DNA from: Plasmodium vivax
Lineage: Eukaryota > Apicomplexa > Aconoidasida > Haemosporida > Plasmodiidae
Assembly (NCBI RefSeq): GCF_000002415.2
Contig: NC_009906.1
Span: 434,001 to 498,000, forward strand
Length of the DNA stretch: 64,000 nucleotides
Direction: 5' to 3'
A model generated the notes under the pieces. It did not search any database and had not been told where the DNA came from. It saw nothing but the letters and a program-made list of their open reading frames with translations. This document shows, in pieces, positions 56,401-64,000 of this stretch. Both the position numbers and the translations under genes were made by a program. Position 1 is the first letter of the stretch. Every line of letters begins with the position of its first letter.

Positions 56401-57223
56401 GTGCTGCCGCTCCCACTACTGCCTCCTCTTTTTTTGCAATTCGGACAGCTACCTAGTGCTGAAGGTCTTCTACTTCTTCCTCTTCCTCTTTAAGCATTAT
56501 CAGTACCCCCTCAGGGAGGCCCTCACTCCGCTGCTGATTCACACAGGCGGGAGCACACCAAAGGGGGGCAAATGGAAAAAGAGATGTGACCGATGTTGCC
56601 ACGCATTTCGCCCCAACCGAGTCAACCTCAATTACGTTTCGGACACCTGCCTCATGATAGGTAACAACATCCAAAGGGCAGAAAAAAAAAAAAAAAAAAA
56701 TTTTAAAGGATGCCAAAGTGATGAAGATTTTTACATGAACAGGCAAGGTAAAACTGTGACTACTTTTCGGAAGGCCATGTTTTACCCGTTCCTCTTGGGG
56801 AGTCAAACGGGGCACCGCTCAAGTGGCCAGTTGAGCAGCCCGGGCGCTGCCCAGGGGGAGCAAGCCCATCGCGGTCTTGATTACGAAATTTTACAGCGGA
56901 GGGAGGGGGAGCTGCAGCCCAGCTCGCTGCCCCTAGAAAGCGCCCTCAACCAGATCAAGGCCACCCCCCTTGAGCGGAAACAAATCGCTTCCCTCTCGCA
57001 GCAATGTAGTGAATACCTCTGCATGAATGACCAGCGGGAGGTCGCCCAGAAGGTGAACATGCTGGTGGCCCCCCAGGTGTTCCTAAATTTGGCCGAGGGG
57101 GAGGAGGACGTTCACTTGCTGAAAGGGCTCTTCCTGCAGAGTCACGTGCAGCTGCACGGTGGAGCAGGGCAGCCAAGTGGGGAAAAAAAAAAAAAAAAAA
57201 TCGAAGCAGAAGTGGAAGCGTAA
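53423..57223 (+). CDS. DEAD-box-type ATP-dependent RNA helicase with long C-terminal extension
   Basis: Single exon, 1266 aa from the first ATG (53423). Q-motif region FEELDMPREVIEALGRMGIRHPSTIQQ. Motif I is AKNGTGKS (about residues 71-78), Ia VPTRELC, GG YGGT, Ib STPGR, motif II is DEVD at 293-296 instead of DEAD, and motif III is SST instead of SAT. The helicase C domain follows a charged insert and shows FLFINST, SDVMSRGID and HRSGRCGRYG (about 688). The DEAD-box family remodels RNA and ribonucleoproteins. The first lobe resembles DDX20/Gemin3-like members, but that is a weak reading. A roughly 530-residue extension has SEVSSQVK repeats and two CxxC pairs (CCEFC; CDRCC). Three poly-A tracts encode Lys runs. 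The last seven codons lie in a 24-bp tandem repeat. Confidence 0.9.
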   Translation: MNPWAVPIGHLNDLLAEAPEEEKNEKNQFEELDMPREVIEALGRMGIRHPSTIQQLSVGKALRKRSLIVQAKNGTGKSMSVCMVVASRIVATVKRRHVKKRLKRAGERGAYGENADGEAAHGEAAFGADPAVSLFLHSVILVPTRELCVQLRDNIREISNQGIFINWRGDWRGDCRSGELPRACDNVRSSSPNVLPSDHRDAAKGEQQIGRSYSPFEVKPMVLYGGTDVLDDLQMLFACLPHVVISTPGRLKHVLSILSRLHVSVGRREAEGCPTKVPLTKIVNVLVKQLILDEVDALLDEQFESQMKVILSQVVSPKVQVLCYSSTCFESSISRFVKVVNLHDVGYLSRWKGFCVKRMHQILGGNLGGGLPPGEVPPELKVRSALDQDTPPQSNHSGEGKLAEEETPLEVYLNREVSSPPDSPQNNRAHTKVKKKKKKKKKKNLRRNKQKGMNSIEEMVQAQSVFQEESSVRYILRKIVKEKGKVALRARRRREFEFVQTCTSVIVHGEGGGAAEGGVDGACDGKEVGDKGGSDNSHRSDNHTSDGEIPPLYCPPPSALSSPVLRNVRHCFITVDNERLSKHEELKYKMKVILKVVREIKFHLCFLFINSTYEGVQVSKMLKKHGVCCYYTSSKVEHQRRMQVFNNLRRNEVKVVVCSDVMSRGIDNIACDLVINLDIPQSKETYIHRSGRCGRYGNRGLCISLCNYSDYAYLHFYKYQLRLPVHDFCFLRREQRERLEERTYPHGDAGSGRGKEGEAATWEEATQEEPTCEVATKEAIREETPPGEHSTSCVETHLGVHAVEQPERKAPPQQSRLGRGPRKKALALNIKGFCAEGIHIAGGGTHVSSQVRREVSSQVKSEVSSQVKSEVSSQVKSEVSTQVKSEVSTQVKNAAKSEAKSEPFPPHRGVHLNVRVKKFVSKFKVARNEVCCEFCLPNDNANVFQSISVIQHKSSLIIFFLFSRRIRMRLLSFRALQLAGGESAAESAEKGSKCCRSHYCLLFFCNSDSYLVLKVFYFFLFLFKHYQYPLREALTPLLIHTGGSTPKGGKWKKRCDRCCHAFRPNRVNLNYVSDTCLMIGNNIQRAEKKKKKNFKGCQSDEDFYMNRQGKTVTTFRKAMFYPFLLGSQTGHRSSGQLSSPGAAQGEQAHRGLDYEILQRREGELQPSSLPLESALNQIKATPLERKQIASLSQQCSEYLCMNDQREVAQKVNMLVAPQVFLNLAEGEEDVHLLKGLFLQSHVQLHGGAGQPSGEKKKKKIEAEVEA

Positions 57224-57293
57224 ATCGAAGCAGAAGTGGAAGCGTAAATCGAAGCAGAAGTAGAAGCATAAATCGAAGCGGAAGTCGAAGCAG
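57198..57293. repeat. 24-bp tandem repeat spanning the helicase stop codon
   Basis: Four copies of a 24-bp unit starting aaatcgaagcagaagtggaa. The helicase TAA (57221-57223) falls at the junction of units 1 and 2, and units 1 and 2 both end with an in-frame taa. The array continues into the 270-base spacer before the convergent YEATS gene. Confidence 0.9.
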
Positions 57294-57493
57294 AAGTTGA
57301 GCTCGCCGCAGGGGGGACTCCAAAGTGATGCTGTCGCCTCCCCCCGAGTGATCATATGACGCTTGACGCAGATGAGCGTCTTCACAATGGACTTCACATC
57401 CGCATGACTACGTAGCTTGGGGAGAGTATTTTTAAAATGCATTGGGGTGGGATGTCCTCAAAGAAAAAGCAGTCTGGACGCCATCCGGTTGGC

Positions 57494-58978
57494 CTAGTTA
57501 TCGTCGCTGCTGACACCCATTTCGGCTTTCACTGAGGGGGGGGGGGAGAGAGAGGGGAGACAAATCATGTTGCAAGGGGAAGCGATTGGATGTGGGACTC
57601 TACTTTGCTGGTGCAGCGAAGTTCTCGTCTGCATCTGGGGGGGTGGTAGCTTCCTACATGCGAAGTATTTTTGCTGCGTTTCGTTTATCTGTGGGGGGAG
57701 AGAAGGGGAAACGTGCGCATATATGTTTACGCGCGACAACACCCTCATTAAGGTGAACATTCACATGCACATGTGCAGGTGGGGCGCCGGCTGGCCCACG
57801 CCCCTCCGGCTGCCGCTCTCCCCTCCGGCGTTACCTCCTTCGACAGCTCCGTCGCCTCCGTCATCAGCTCGCAGATTTCCTCCTGCACTTTGGACTGGAA
57901 CTGGAGGTACTTCCTCGTGTAGGTCTCCTCCTGGAAGTCGTAGCTCAGGACTGCGGGGGTGTGGCGGCATGTTAGCAGGTTAGCGGCATGACTGATTGGC
58001 AGGTTAGCATGTAAGCGGCATGTTTGCTTTGCAACGCCCCCTTACAGTGCTCGTGAAACTTGTGGGGGGCCGTCTTGCTGCTGTTGCTCTGGATTATCTT
58101 GTTATACAGGCTGACCGTGGGGTTTCGGAAGATGATCTCTTCGTACGTCTGCGGGGGAGGGAGAGGAGCGGTGGAGAGAGAGAAGCGGCGACGGAGCGGC
58201 AGTGGAAGGCTGCAAAGCTGCGGGGCTGCGGGCCGCGCTAACCTCGTTGACCACGCAGGGGGGGCAGGCCGACCCCGCATCTGTGTTTAGCTGAGCGGAA
58301 AAAAAAAAAAGAAAAAAGAAAAAAAAACACCAATGAGGGGGATGAGCGGCGAACTACGCTCTACTCACTACGCACAACGCACAACACAACTTATTAAGAG
58401 TCACCGCTACCTTCACAAAGTGCACGATGCTCACGGGCGCCAGGGACACATCGGCGAAGTAGATCTTCACCGTCAGGTAGAATTCTCCCCACCCGATTTC
58501 GTTCACCTCGTAGGGGGGCTGCGTGTAAACTGGGGCCAAGGGGGGGGGAGCGGTGTCTCCAGCGGGGGAAGCGGGAGCAAAGCGGGAGTAAAGCGGTTTT
58601 CCGAGCAAAGCGGTTCGCCGGAAGATCGCTTCACCGCTAGACCGCTTGCCGGGGAGCCAACCTCGCTTGGGGTAAATGAAGGAGGGGTCCAACTCAAAAA
58701 CGACCTTCTGGACGAAGAGCGAGAGGTCCGAGCAGTTGGGGCAGCGCAGCAGGCAGGTCCACTTGTGCGTCATGTTTCCAAATTTTCGCTTCTCCTGTGT
58801 TGGGAGGGGGGGCACATGGGGGTGAAGTGCACATACGAATCAGCTCAACCGTGGCGGTGTAGACGACGCCGCTCTACCGCTGCTGTGTAGACGGGGCGTA
58901 CCTGCTGGGAGAGTAAGAACGCGTAGGTGCCAACCACCACGGGCTTCACCAGCTTGACGTTTTGCATGCGGCTCTCCA
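57494..58978 (-). CDS. YEATS-domain protein, GAS41/Yaf9-like (at least 8 exons)
   Basis: Exons are 58902-58978, 58662-58794, 58411-58529, 58243-58290, 58046-58148, 57835-57950, 57658-57688 and 57494-57531, all phases consistent. From ATG 58967 the product is 217 aa. The YEATS domain is clear: NVKLVKPVVVGTYA, MTHKWTCLLRC, DLSLFVQKVVFELDPSFIYPKR, PPYEVNEIGWGEFYLTVKIYF and VSIVHFVK. The C-terminus is helical (EETYTRKYLQFQSKVQEEIC), like the coiled coil of GAS41. YEATS domains read acylated histone lysines, and GAS41/Yaf9 are shared subunits of SWR1 and NuA4-type chromatin complexes. An extra 10-base first exon (59081-59090, ATG TGT ACA G) would add seven residues in phase. Exon 3 uses a weak gttggc donor. 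Confidence 0.9.
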
Positions 58979-59540
58979 CTGCGAAGGGGGTGGGTGGAGG
59001 CGGTTAGGGTAAGTGGGCAGCGGTTAAGGTAAATGGGCAGCGGTTAGGGCAAAACGGGCAGCGGCCGAGAGGGCCATCACCTGTACACATAAGCAGTTAC
59101 GCCTACACCCACTTATCTACCGATGCATATAGATAGTAGAGGCACAGGCGATGTGCCCCCGCGGGCCCGCTCGGCGCACTCACTCTTTGCGGGGAAGGGG
59201 CATTCCCATGGGAGGGCGCCTCATCAAGGGGGAAGCGGCCAAAAAGAAGAAAAACACACAACTGATTTGGCAAACGGGCTAGCATACAGGCTAGCGAACC
59301 GATCTGCAATTTTCCAAACGAACGAGGAACGACCCGCTCAGGGAAAACAAAACAGCGACGACGCGGCAGGGGCAACTCCACAAGTGGTTCTTTTCCCTGT
59401 GGAGAGAAACGCTCGCGGGAGGATGGCGCGCAACTGGGGGGTGATAAGGCGATGCGCCGCTGATCTGTTGAGCAGCAACCGTTTGGGCTGCCTTGAGGGG
59501 TAGCGGGAAAAAAAAAAAAAAAAAAGAGAAACGAAGAAGG

Positions 59541-59700
59541 GAGGAAGTGCAAAAAGGAAGAAGCGCAAAAAGGAAGAAGCGCAAAAAGGAAGAAGCGCAA
59601 AAAGGAAGAAGCGCAAAAAGGAAGAAGCGCAAAAAGGAAGAAGCGCAAAAAGGAAGAAGCGCAAAAAGGAAGAAGCGCAAAAAGGAAGAAGTGCAAAAAC
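59541..59700. repeat. 16-bp minisatellite (gaagaagcgcaaaaag), 10 units
   Basis: Ten head-to-tail 16-bp copies, nearly perfect. The first and last units have gtgc in place of gcgc. As 16 is not a multiple of three, all frames are sampled, giving spurious open frames on both strands. Confidence 0.94.
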
Positions 59701-59725
59701 GAAGCGGAGGAACACCTTCGTGGGA

Positions 59726-59882
59726 GTTGCCTCGTGGGAATTGCTTCGTAGTTGCTTCGTAGTTGCCTCGTGGGAATTGCTTCGTAGTTGCTTCGTAGTT
59801 GCCTCGTGGGAATTGCTTCGTAGTTGCTTCGTAGTTGCCTCGTGGGAATTGCTTCGTAGTTGCTTCGTAGTTGCCTCGTGGT
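59726..59882. repeat. 36-bp minisatellite, four units plus a partial
   Basis: Units start at 59726, 59762, 59798 and 59834, with a partial fifth at 59870. Each contains gttgcctcgtgggaattgct followed by two copies of tcgtagttgct-like sequence. It ends about 55 bases before the ATG at 59937. Confidence 0.94.
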
Positions 59883-59936
59883 GGAAGCCTACCCGAATTG
59901 CTTTCTGTTCGCCTCTTTAGATGACGGCCGGACGAA

Positions 59937-61499
59937 ATGCCGAACCGGGGGGAGGAGAGACGCGCGGGGCGGCGCGGGCGGAGCGGCAGGGCCATCGCGG
60001 CTGGGGCGGCAGTTCATCTTCTCCTTCTCCTGCTGCTGCGGACCGTGGGGGGGGATGCCCTCCGAGCGGGAAAACGGGGAGCAGCGGGGTATGGCGGCGT
60101 GATGCGAAGTGGCTGCATGACGGGATATGGCTGCGTGATGCGAAGTGGCTGCATGACGGGATATGGCTGCGTGATGCGAAGTGGCTGCATGACGGGATAT
60201 GGCTGCGTGATGCGAAATGGCTGCATGACGGGATATGGCTGCGTGATGCGAAATGGCTGCGTGATGCGAAATGACTGCGTGATGCGAAATGGCTGCGTGA
60301 TGCGAAATGACTGCGTGATGCGAAATGGCTGCGTGATGCGAAATGACTGCGTGATGCGAAATGGCTGCGTGATGCGAAATGGCTGCGTGATGCGAAATGG
60401 CTGCGCAATGGGAAACCTCGCCGCATCGCGCACCCGCGGCTTCCTGCGCCCCCCCGTGAGGCCCCCCAAAAGGGGGAAGTGCCCCCCCAAAATGACCCCC
60501 CTGAACGCCTTCGAAAGGAGCGTCGACAAAGTAACAGGGCACTTCCTAAACGACAGAGACCTCTTCATAGAGGTAGACAAGAAACAAAAAATAATAGAAG
60601 AAATAGAAAAAATGAATCACCTCCAGTATGAGCAGATTCATAAATACATCCAGACGTTAAGCGAAAATGATGTATATGAAGAAATTATAAACCACAAAAT
60701 TTATCTCTACAAGAAGGGGAACGAAATAGAGAAGCTCCAAAAGTTGGTGAAGATGCAGGCGTTTTTGAACCCGTTTATTATAAGCCAGCGGAAGAAGAAG
60801 GCCAAGGCGAAAGTTGAGTATATGATTGCTTGCATCCTCAAGGGGGAGGATATTGACCAGATAGTCACGGACATGTTTAGGAAGAAGCTCATCGACGTCT
60901 ACGTGCTCACCTTCATCGACGACAAGGTGATGGAGGCGCACGCCAAGTTGTTCCGGGGGGGGAGCGGCGAGGTTAGCGGGGAAAGCGATGTCCGCGGCGA
61001 TAGTGGGGGCAGCGGCAATGGCGAGGTTCGCGGCGATAGTGGGGGCAGCGGCAATGGCGAGGTCCGCGGCGATAGTGGGGGCAGCGGCAATGGCGAGGTC
61101 CGCGGCGGAACGGACCAAATGAGCATGACGGAGAGAATCCTGAGGATGCTGAAGGACCGCATCGTGGCGCAGCAGAAGCTGCAGGTGAAAGGCACCTTCG
61201 TCTTCACCAGGATAGTTTTCCTCTCGACCACCCTACCCATGACCGAAGATAGGCAACCCATAATCAAGTCCTCCATTCGAACCATAGAACAGCTGGAAGA
61301 ATTTGAGCTCTTCCTGCTGGACGCACTAGACTATGCAGAGACAAGCGAAAAAATGAAGCAGTACGTCCCTCACCTGGAGCTGCTACTAACAACGTGTAAG
61401 CAGATGAATCCCATTTTTAACCAGCTCCTGAACAAGCAAACAGAAAACGTCCGCTTCTTCCCAGACAAGATTGACATGTCTCAGTTTAAGGAACTGTAG
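59937..61499 (+). CDS. Protein of unknown function with N-terminal Cys-bearing tandem repeat
   Basis: Single open frame, 520 aa from ATG 59937. Residues 1-40 have an Arg-rich start and a hydrophobic core (AVHLLLLLLLRTVGG), compatible with a signal peptide or anchor. Residues 55-156 are tandem repeats: four 12-mers VMRSGCMTGYGC and nine 6-mers VMRNGC/VMRNDC. The rest (from about 186) is an ordinary charged helical protein, with a GDSGGSGNGEVR triplicate near 60999-61107. An ATG at 60492 (MTPLNAFERSVDK) would give a 335-aa protein without the signal and repeat, and that core looks like the evolutionarily constrained part. I recognise no family. Whether the N-terminal part is translated is open, because the repeat is free of stops in several frames. 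Confidence 0.72.
   Translation: MPNRGEERRAGRRGRSGRAIAAGAAVHLLLLLLLRTVGGDALRAGKRGAAGYGGVMRSGCMTGYGCVMRSGCMTGYGCVMRSGCMTGYGCVMRNGCMTGYGCVMRNGCVMRNDCVMRNGCVMRNDCVMRNGCVMRNDCVMRNGCVMRNGCVMRNGCAMGNLAASRTRGFLRPPVRPPKRGKCPPKMTPLNAFERSVDKVTGHFLNDRDLFIEVDKKQKIIEEIEKMNHLQYEQIHKYIQTLSENDVYEEIINHKIYLYKKGNEIEKLQKLVKMQAFLNPFIISQRKKKAKAKVEYMIACILKGEDIDQIVTDMFRKKLIDVYVLTFIDDKVMEAHAKLFRGGSGEVSGESDVRGDSGGSGNGEVRGDSGGSGNGEVRGDSGGSGNGEVRGGTDQMSMTERILRMLKDRIVAQQKLQVKGTFVFTRIVFLSTTLPMTEDRQPIIKSSIRTIEQLEEFELFLLDALDYAETSEKMKQYVPHLELLLTTCKQMNPIFNQLLNKQTENVRFFPDKIDMSQFKEL
60099..60404. repeat. 36-bp then 18-bp hierarchical tandem repeat in coding frame
   Basis: Four 36-bp units (60099-60242) grade into nine 18-bp units gtgatgcgaaatggctgc / gtgatgcgaaatgactgc (60243-60404). 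The two halves of the 36-bp unit are themselves related to the 18-bp unit, showing stepwise amplification. The frame is kept throughout, with one Cys per 18 bases. Confidence 0.95.
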
Positions 61500-63605
61500 T
61501 GAGAGTCCTCCCCCCTTGTAGGAAGAGTGATATGGCTGAGTTGTGCCTCCCCTGTGTGCCCTTTCCAGGGGGCACAGATAGAGCCGTCGCAGTATGTGCT
61601 ATCCCGACAAGGTAGTAAAACCACCACGCGTATTTCGCATATAATGATATAGTTTTCACAACCATATGTGGTGACGAAGGGGGTTCCCTTCAAAAAGGGG
61701 AATTACATGCTGGTGGTAACCCTCAGTGCCGCTTTGCAAACGCTCGGTTGGGTTGACCCACCTGTGTGTGCGGGGCAAATTCGTGGGTCGTTTTTCCTTC
61801 AAGAAACGCAAATGGGCAGATCTCATTCGTTGTTGTGCCTTCAATTTGATGCGGCTTTCTCCGCTATCGCTTCACACGGTTGGACCCGCACACACACATA
61901 AACTTATACATATGGTTATGTTCATTTTTTAGTCCTTTTCGCTTGCGCTATGTTGGCCATCCCGCTGTGCAGGCAGCGGCCCATTCGCAGTTGCGCTTCT
62001 TTTTTTTTTTTTTTTTTCCCGTTTGCTCCTTTTAAACAGAATGTTGCAGTTATAAGGAGAAGATGCCTCTGTAGGAGGCACCCCACCTGTGTGTTGTTTC
62101 CAAGTGTGGTGAATAAAGCCGCGTCAGACCGCTGCCCAGCTGCCAACTCCGTATGAACTGCCTCAATGCAGACCAGTTACCCATACCTTCGCGCACCGGT
62201 CAGCAAAAAATTCACCTGAACGGGGTCATACAAGGGGGAAGAAAAAGCGCTGGCAGTGGCTGGCAGTAGTTGGCAGTAATTTGCGAATCGGGAGAGACAG
62301 CACAGATGGAGGGAGGGGGCAACCCCTAGTCGGTGGAGACGCGGCGCGAAATCATCATGACAGACGCGCGGCAGGAAAAACGTTCATATGGTTTACTCTG
62401 GAGGGGGAAACTCCTTCTGAACAAAGTTGAGCTAGCCAAATGTGTGCTCCCTCCTTTTTCGCTTTTTTTTTTTTTTTTTTTTTTTCCCGTTTCACCTGAA
62501 CAGGTCAGGTAGCAAAATGGCAAAGCTTCGCCTCTTGGGGGAAAAGTATACACATGAAAAATTCACATAAAAGGGAATGAGCAAACTTGTGGGGACGCGT
62601 TGGTATATACCTACACCAGTGCGGCGCGAGCTACACTACGCCAGCCCCCTCCTCGCATGAGCGCGGGGTGTGGCACGCATGCGAAGACTCCCCCGCGCGG
62701 ATACACAAATTCACCCAGCGCGCAGAAGTGCATGTGCAGGGGGGAGGGCGCGGCTGAGCGAAATGAGCGGTGGGTTGGCGGCTGATTGGCGGCTGATTGG
62801 CGGCAAACTTGCGGTGAAATTGCGGTGATATTGCGGCGAACTTCCCCCATATGTATGCATCACTGCGTATTCGAGCACGCAGATGGGGACGCGCAGCCCG
62901 GCACATGCGCGCGTACACGTGCGTACGTACATGGGGGGCCGCAAAAAAAATACGCCGCGCGCTTGTGCGCATGTGCGCTTTGCGTTTGCATTTTGCGCTT
63001 GCATTTTGCGTTCATTTTTTTTGGGAAGAAGGGGTGCCTTTGATGGCGAGCGGAGAGAAAAAAAATTCAGCCAATTTGTGAAGCGTAAAAGCGAAGAGTA
63101 AGCGACGAGTGATCGGCAATTGATCGGCAATTGATCGGCAATTGATCGGCAATTTTTCGCCATTTTTCACCATTTTTTCACCAATTTTTCGCCAAACCTT
63201 CGCCAACCTTCGCGGAAAGCGCAAATCACCCGGGAAGGCGCAACGCGAGGAAAAACCAAAACGCGAAAATTGAGGAAAGCGAGGAAAACGCCAGCTGAGC
63301 GAGCGCAAAATTGGGAGGAGCAGACTGGCCTGAAGCATGTGTACAAAAGTTGGAGTGAACCCCTTGTGCATGTTTCGCCATCCGATAAAGCGGGCATCTG
63401 CTGAGTAGTGGGCGCGCACGCGAAGTGGGTTGCCACGCGGAAGTTCCTTTCACTCCACTGCGGTTTGCCTTCACTTGAGCCAATCGCGCCAATCGCGCCA
63501 ATCGCACCATTTGCCCACCCCCTCCTGTTGCGCGTGGCCCAGCTGTATGGTGCGGGTCCCGGCGCATGAGGCCCCCCCGTCCGCTGCCCTTTGAGACGTG
63601 TAACC
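61500..63605. other. 2.1-kb intergenic upstream of V-ATPase subunit a
   Basis: Contains T runs at about 62000-62017 and 62463-62485, the exact second copy of acctgaacaggtcaggt at 62494-62510, a ggcggctgattggcggctg repeat at about 62775-62805, a gatcggcaatt repeat at 63112-63155 and an aatcgcgcc repeat (63481-63508). No gene was recognised. Confidence 0.6.
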
Positions 63606-64000
63606 ATGGGAATATTCAGATCGGAGGTAGGCGCCGAGGGAGAGCGGCAACAGCTACTTTGGCCTCGCCGCGTACCCACATGTGCCGCATACCCACATGT
63701 ACCGCATACCCACATGTACCGCATACCCACCTTTGCCGCTTTCCCGCAGACGATGAAGCACGGGACGCTGGTCCTGCCGTCGGACCGAGCGAGGGAGTAC
63801 CTAGACTGCCTGGGCAAGAACATCGACATACAGTTCATCGACATGAACGAGAAGACGATGAAGAGGCAGTACAAAAAATACATCCAGAGGATAGACGACA
63901 TGGAGAGGATTCTTCGTTTTTTGGAGGAAAATATAAAAAAATTGCCAAATGTAAAAATTAAGAAAAGTAAAATTGATTCATTTTTGGAGCACGACAATGT
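63606..64000 (+). CDS. V-type proton ATPase V0 subunit a, 5' end only (partial)
   Basis: Exon 1 is 63606-63626 (MGIFRSE), a 123-base intron with gtaggc donor and cccgcag acceptor follows, then exon 2 from 63750 runs off the window. The N-terminus MGIFRSE|TMKHGTLVLPSDRAREYLDCLG, then NIDIQFIDMNE, MKRQYKKYIQRIDDMERILRFLEENI, is the conserved start of the subunit-a cytosolic domain. Subunit a forms the proton half-channels of the V-ATPase, which acidifies the digestive vacuole and other compartments and exports protons at the plasma membrane. The intron contains a cccacatgtaccgcata-like repeat (about 63676-63725). Only about 90 of an expected roughly 1000 residues are visible. Confidence 0.9.
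   Translation, partial: MGIFRSEVGAEGERQQLLWPRRVPTCAAYPHVPHTHMYRIPTFAAFPQTMKHGTLVLPSDRAREYLDCLGKNIDIQFIDMNEKTMKRQYKKYIQRIDDMERILRFLEENIKKLPNVKIKKSKIDSFLEHDN

Larger units (their letters stand above)
59091..59936. other. Divergent intergenic between YEATS gene and Cys-repeat gene
   Basis: Mostly repeats: an A run at 59510-59525, the 16-bp array 59541-59700 and the 36-bp array 59726-59882. It has to contain promoters for both flanking genes. Confidence 0.65.

Noticed and set aside
59726..60404. Evenly spaced direct repeats suggesting a CRISPR-like array
   Set aside because: Units abut without unique spacers and the genome is eukaryotic, so these are minisatellites.
59103..60580. Minus-strand open frames of 188-234 codons upstream of and opposite the Cys-repeat gene
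   Set aside because: They are shadows of the 16-bp, 36-bp and 18-bp arrays, with composition typical of translated repeats.
63167..63997. Minus-strand open frame of 276 codons at the right edge
   Set aside because: Antisense shadow of the V-ATPase subunit a exon, which has clear family identity.

Overview
The window looks like nuclear chromosome-core DNA from a GC-rich malaria parasite, most likely the Plasmodium vivax / simian-malaria clade. The evidence is a plasmepsin X gene, short GT-AG introns, long T or A homopolymers between genes, proteins carrying low-complexity inserts, and coding GC far above that of P. falciparum. The species cannot be fixed by reading alone. From memory, the gene order resembles the P. 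falciparum chromosome 8 segment around plasmepsin X. No telomeric repeats, variant surface-antigen genes, mobile elements, rRNA, tRNA or CRISPR arrays were recognised.

Layout from left to right: RCC1-repeat protein (+); small one-membrane-span protein (+); epsilon-COP (-); p47/UBX cofactor of CDC48 (-); plasmepsin X (+); adaptor large chain, probably AP-3 delta (-); a large protein that I read as a degenerate prolyl-oligopeptidase/oligopeptidase-B relative (-); tyrosyl-tRNA synthetase (-); proteasome RPN10 (+); DegP/HtrA protease (+); a large low-complexity protein with a possible BMT5-like Rossmann domain (+); proteasome alpha-1/PSMA6 (-); COQ10 (-); Rab18 (-); polytopic membrane protein (-); DEAD-box RNA helicase (+); YEATS/GAS41 protein (-); a Cys-repeat protein of unknown role (+); and the 5' end of the V-ATPase V0 subunit a (+), cut by the window edge.

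The genes are not an operon and each appears to be transcribed separately. There is nevertheless a concentration of protein turnover (RPN10, PSMA6, p47, DegP, plasmepsin X, the oligopeptidase relative) and vesicle traffic (epsilon-COP, AP-3 delta, Rab18, V-ATPase a). Most exon models were built by hand by joining open frames across GT-AG introns with matching phase. Several genes begin with tiny first coding exons of 14-21 bases. Introns and intergenic regions are full of GC-rich minisatellites. The most interesting lead is the oligopeptidase-like protein, which keeps family landmarks and a possible serine but seems to lack the catalytic histidine. Next are a poly-T-linked modular repeat amplified in a proteasome-gene intron and a Cys-bearing 36/18-bp coding repeat.
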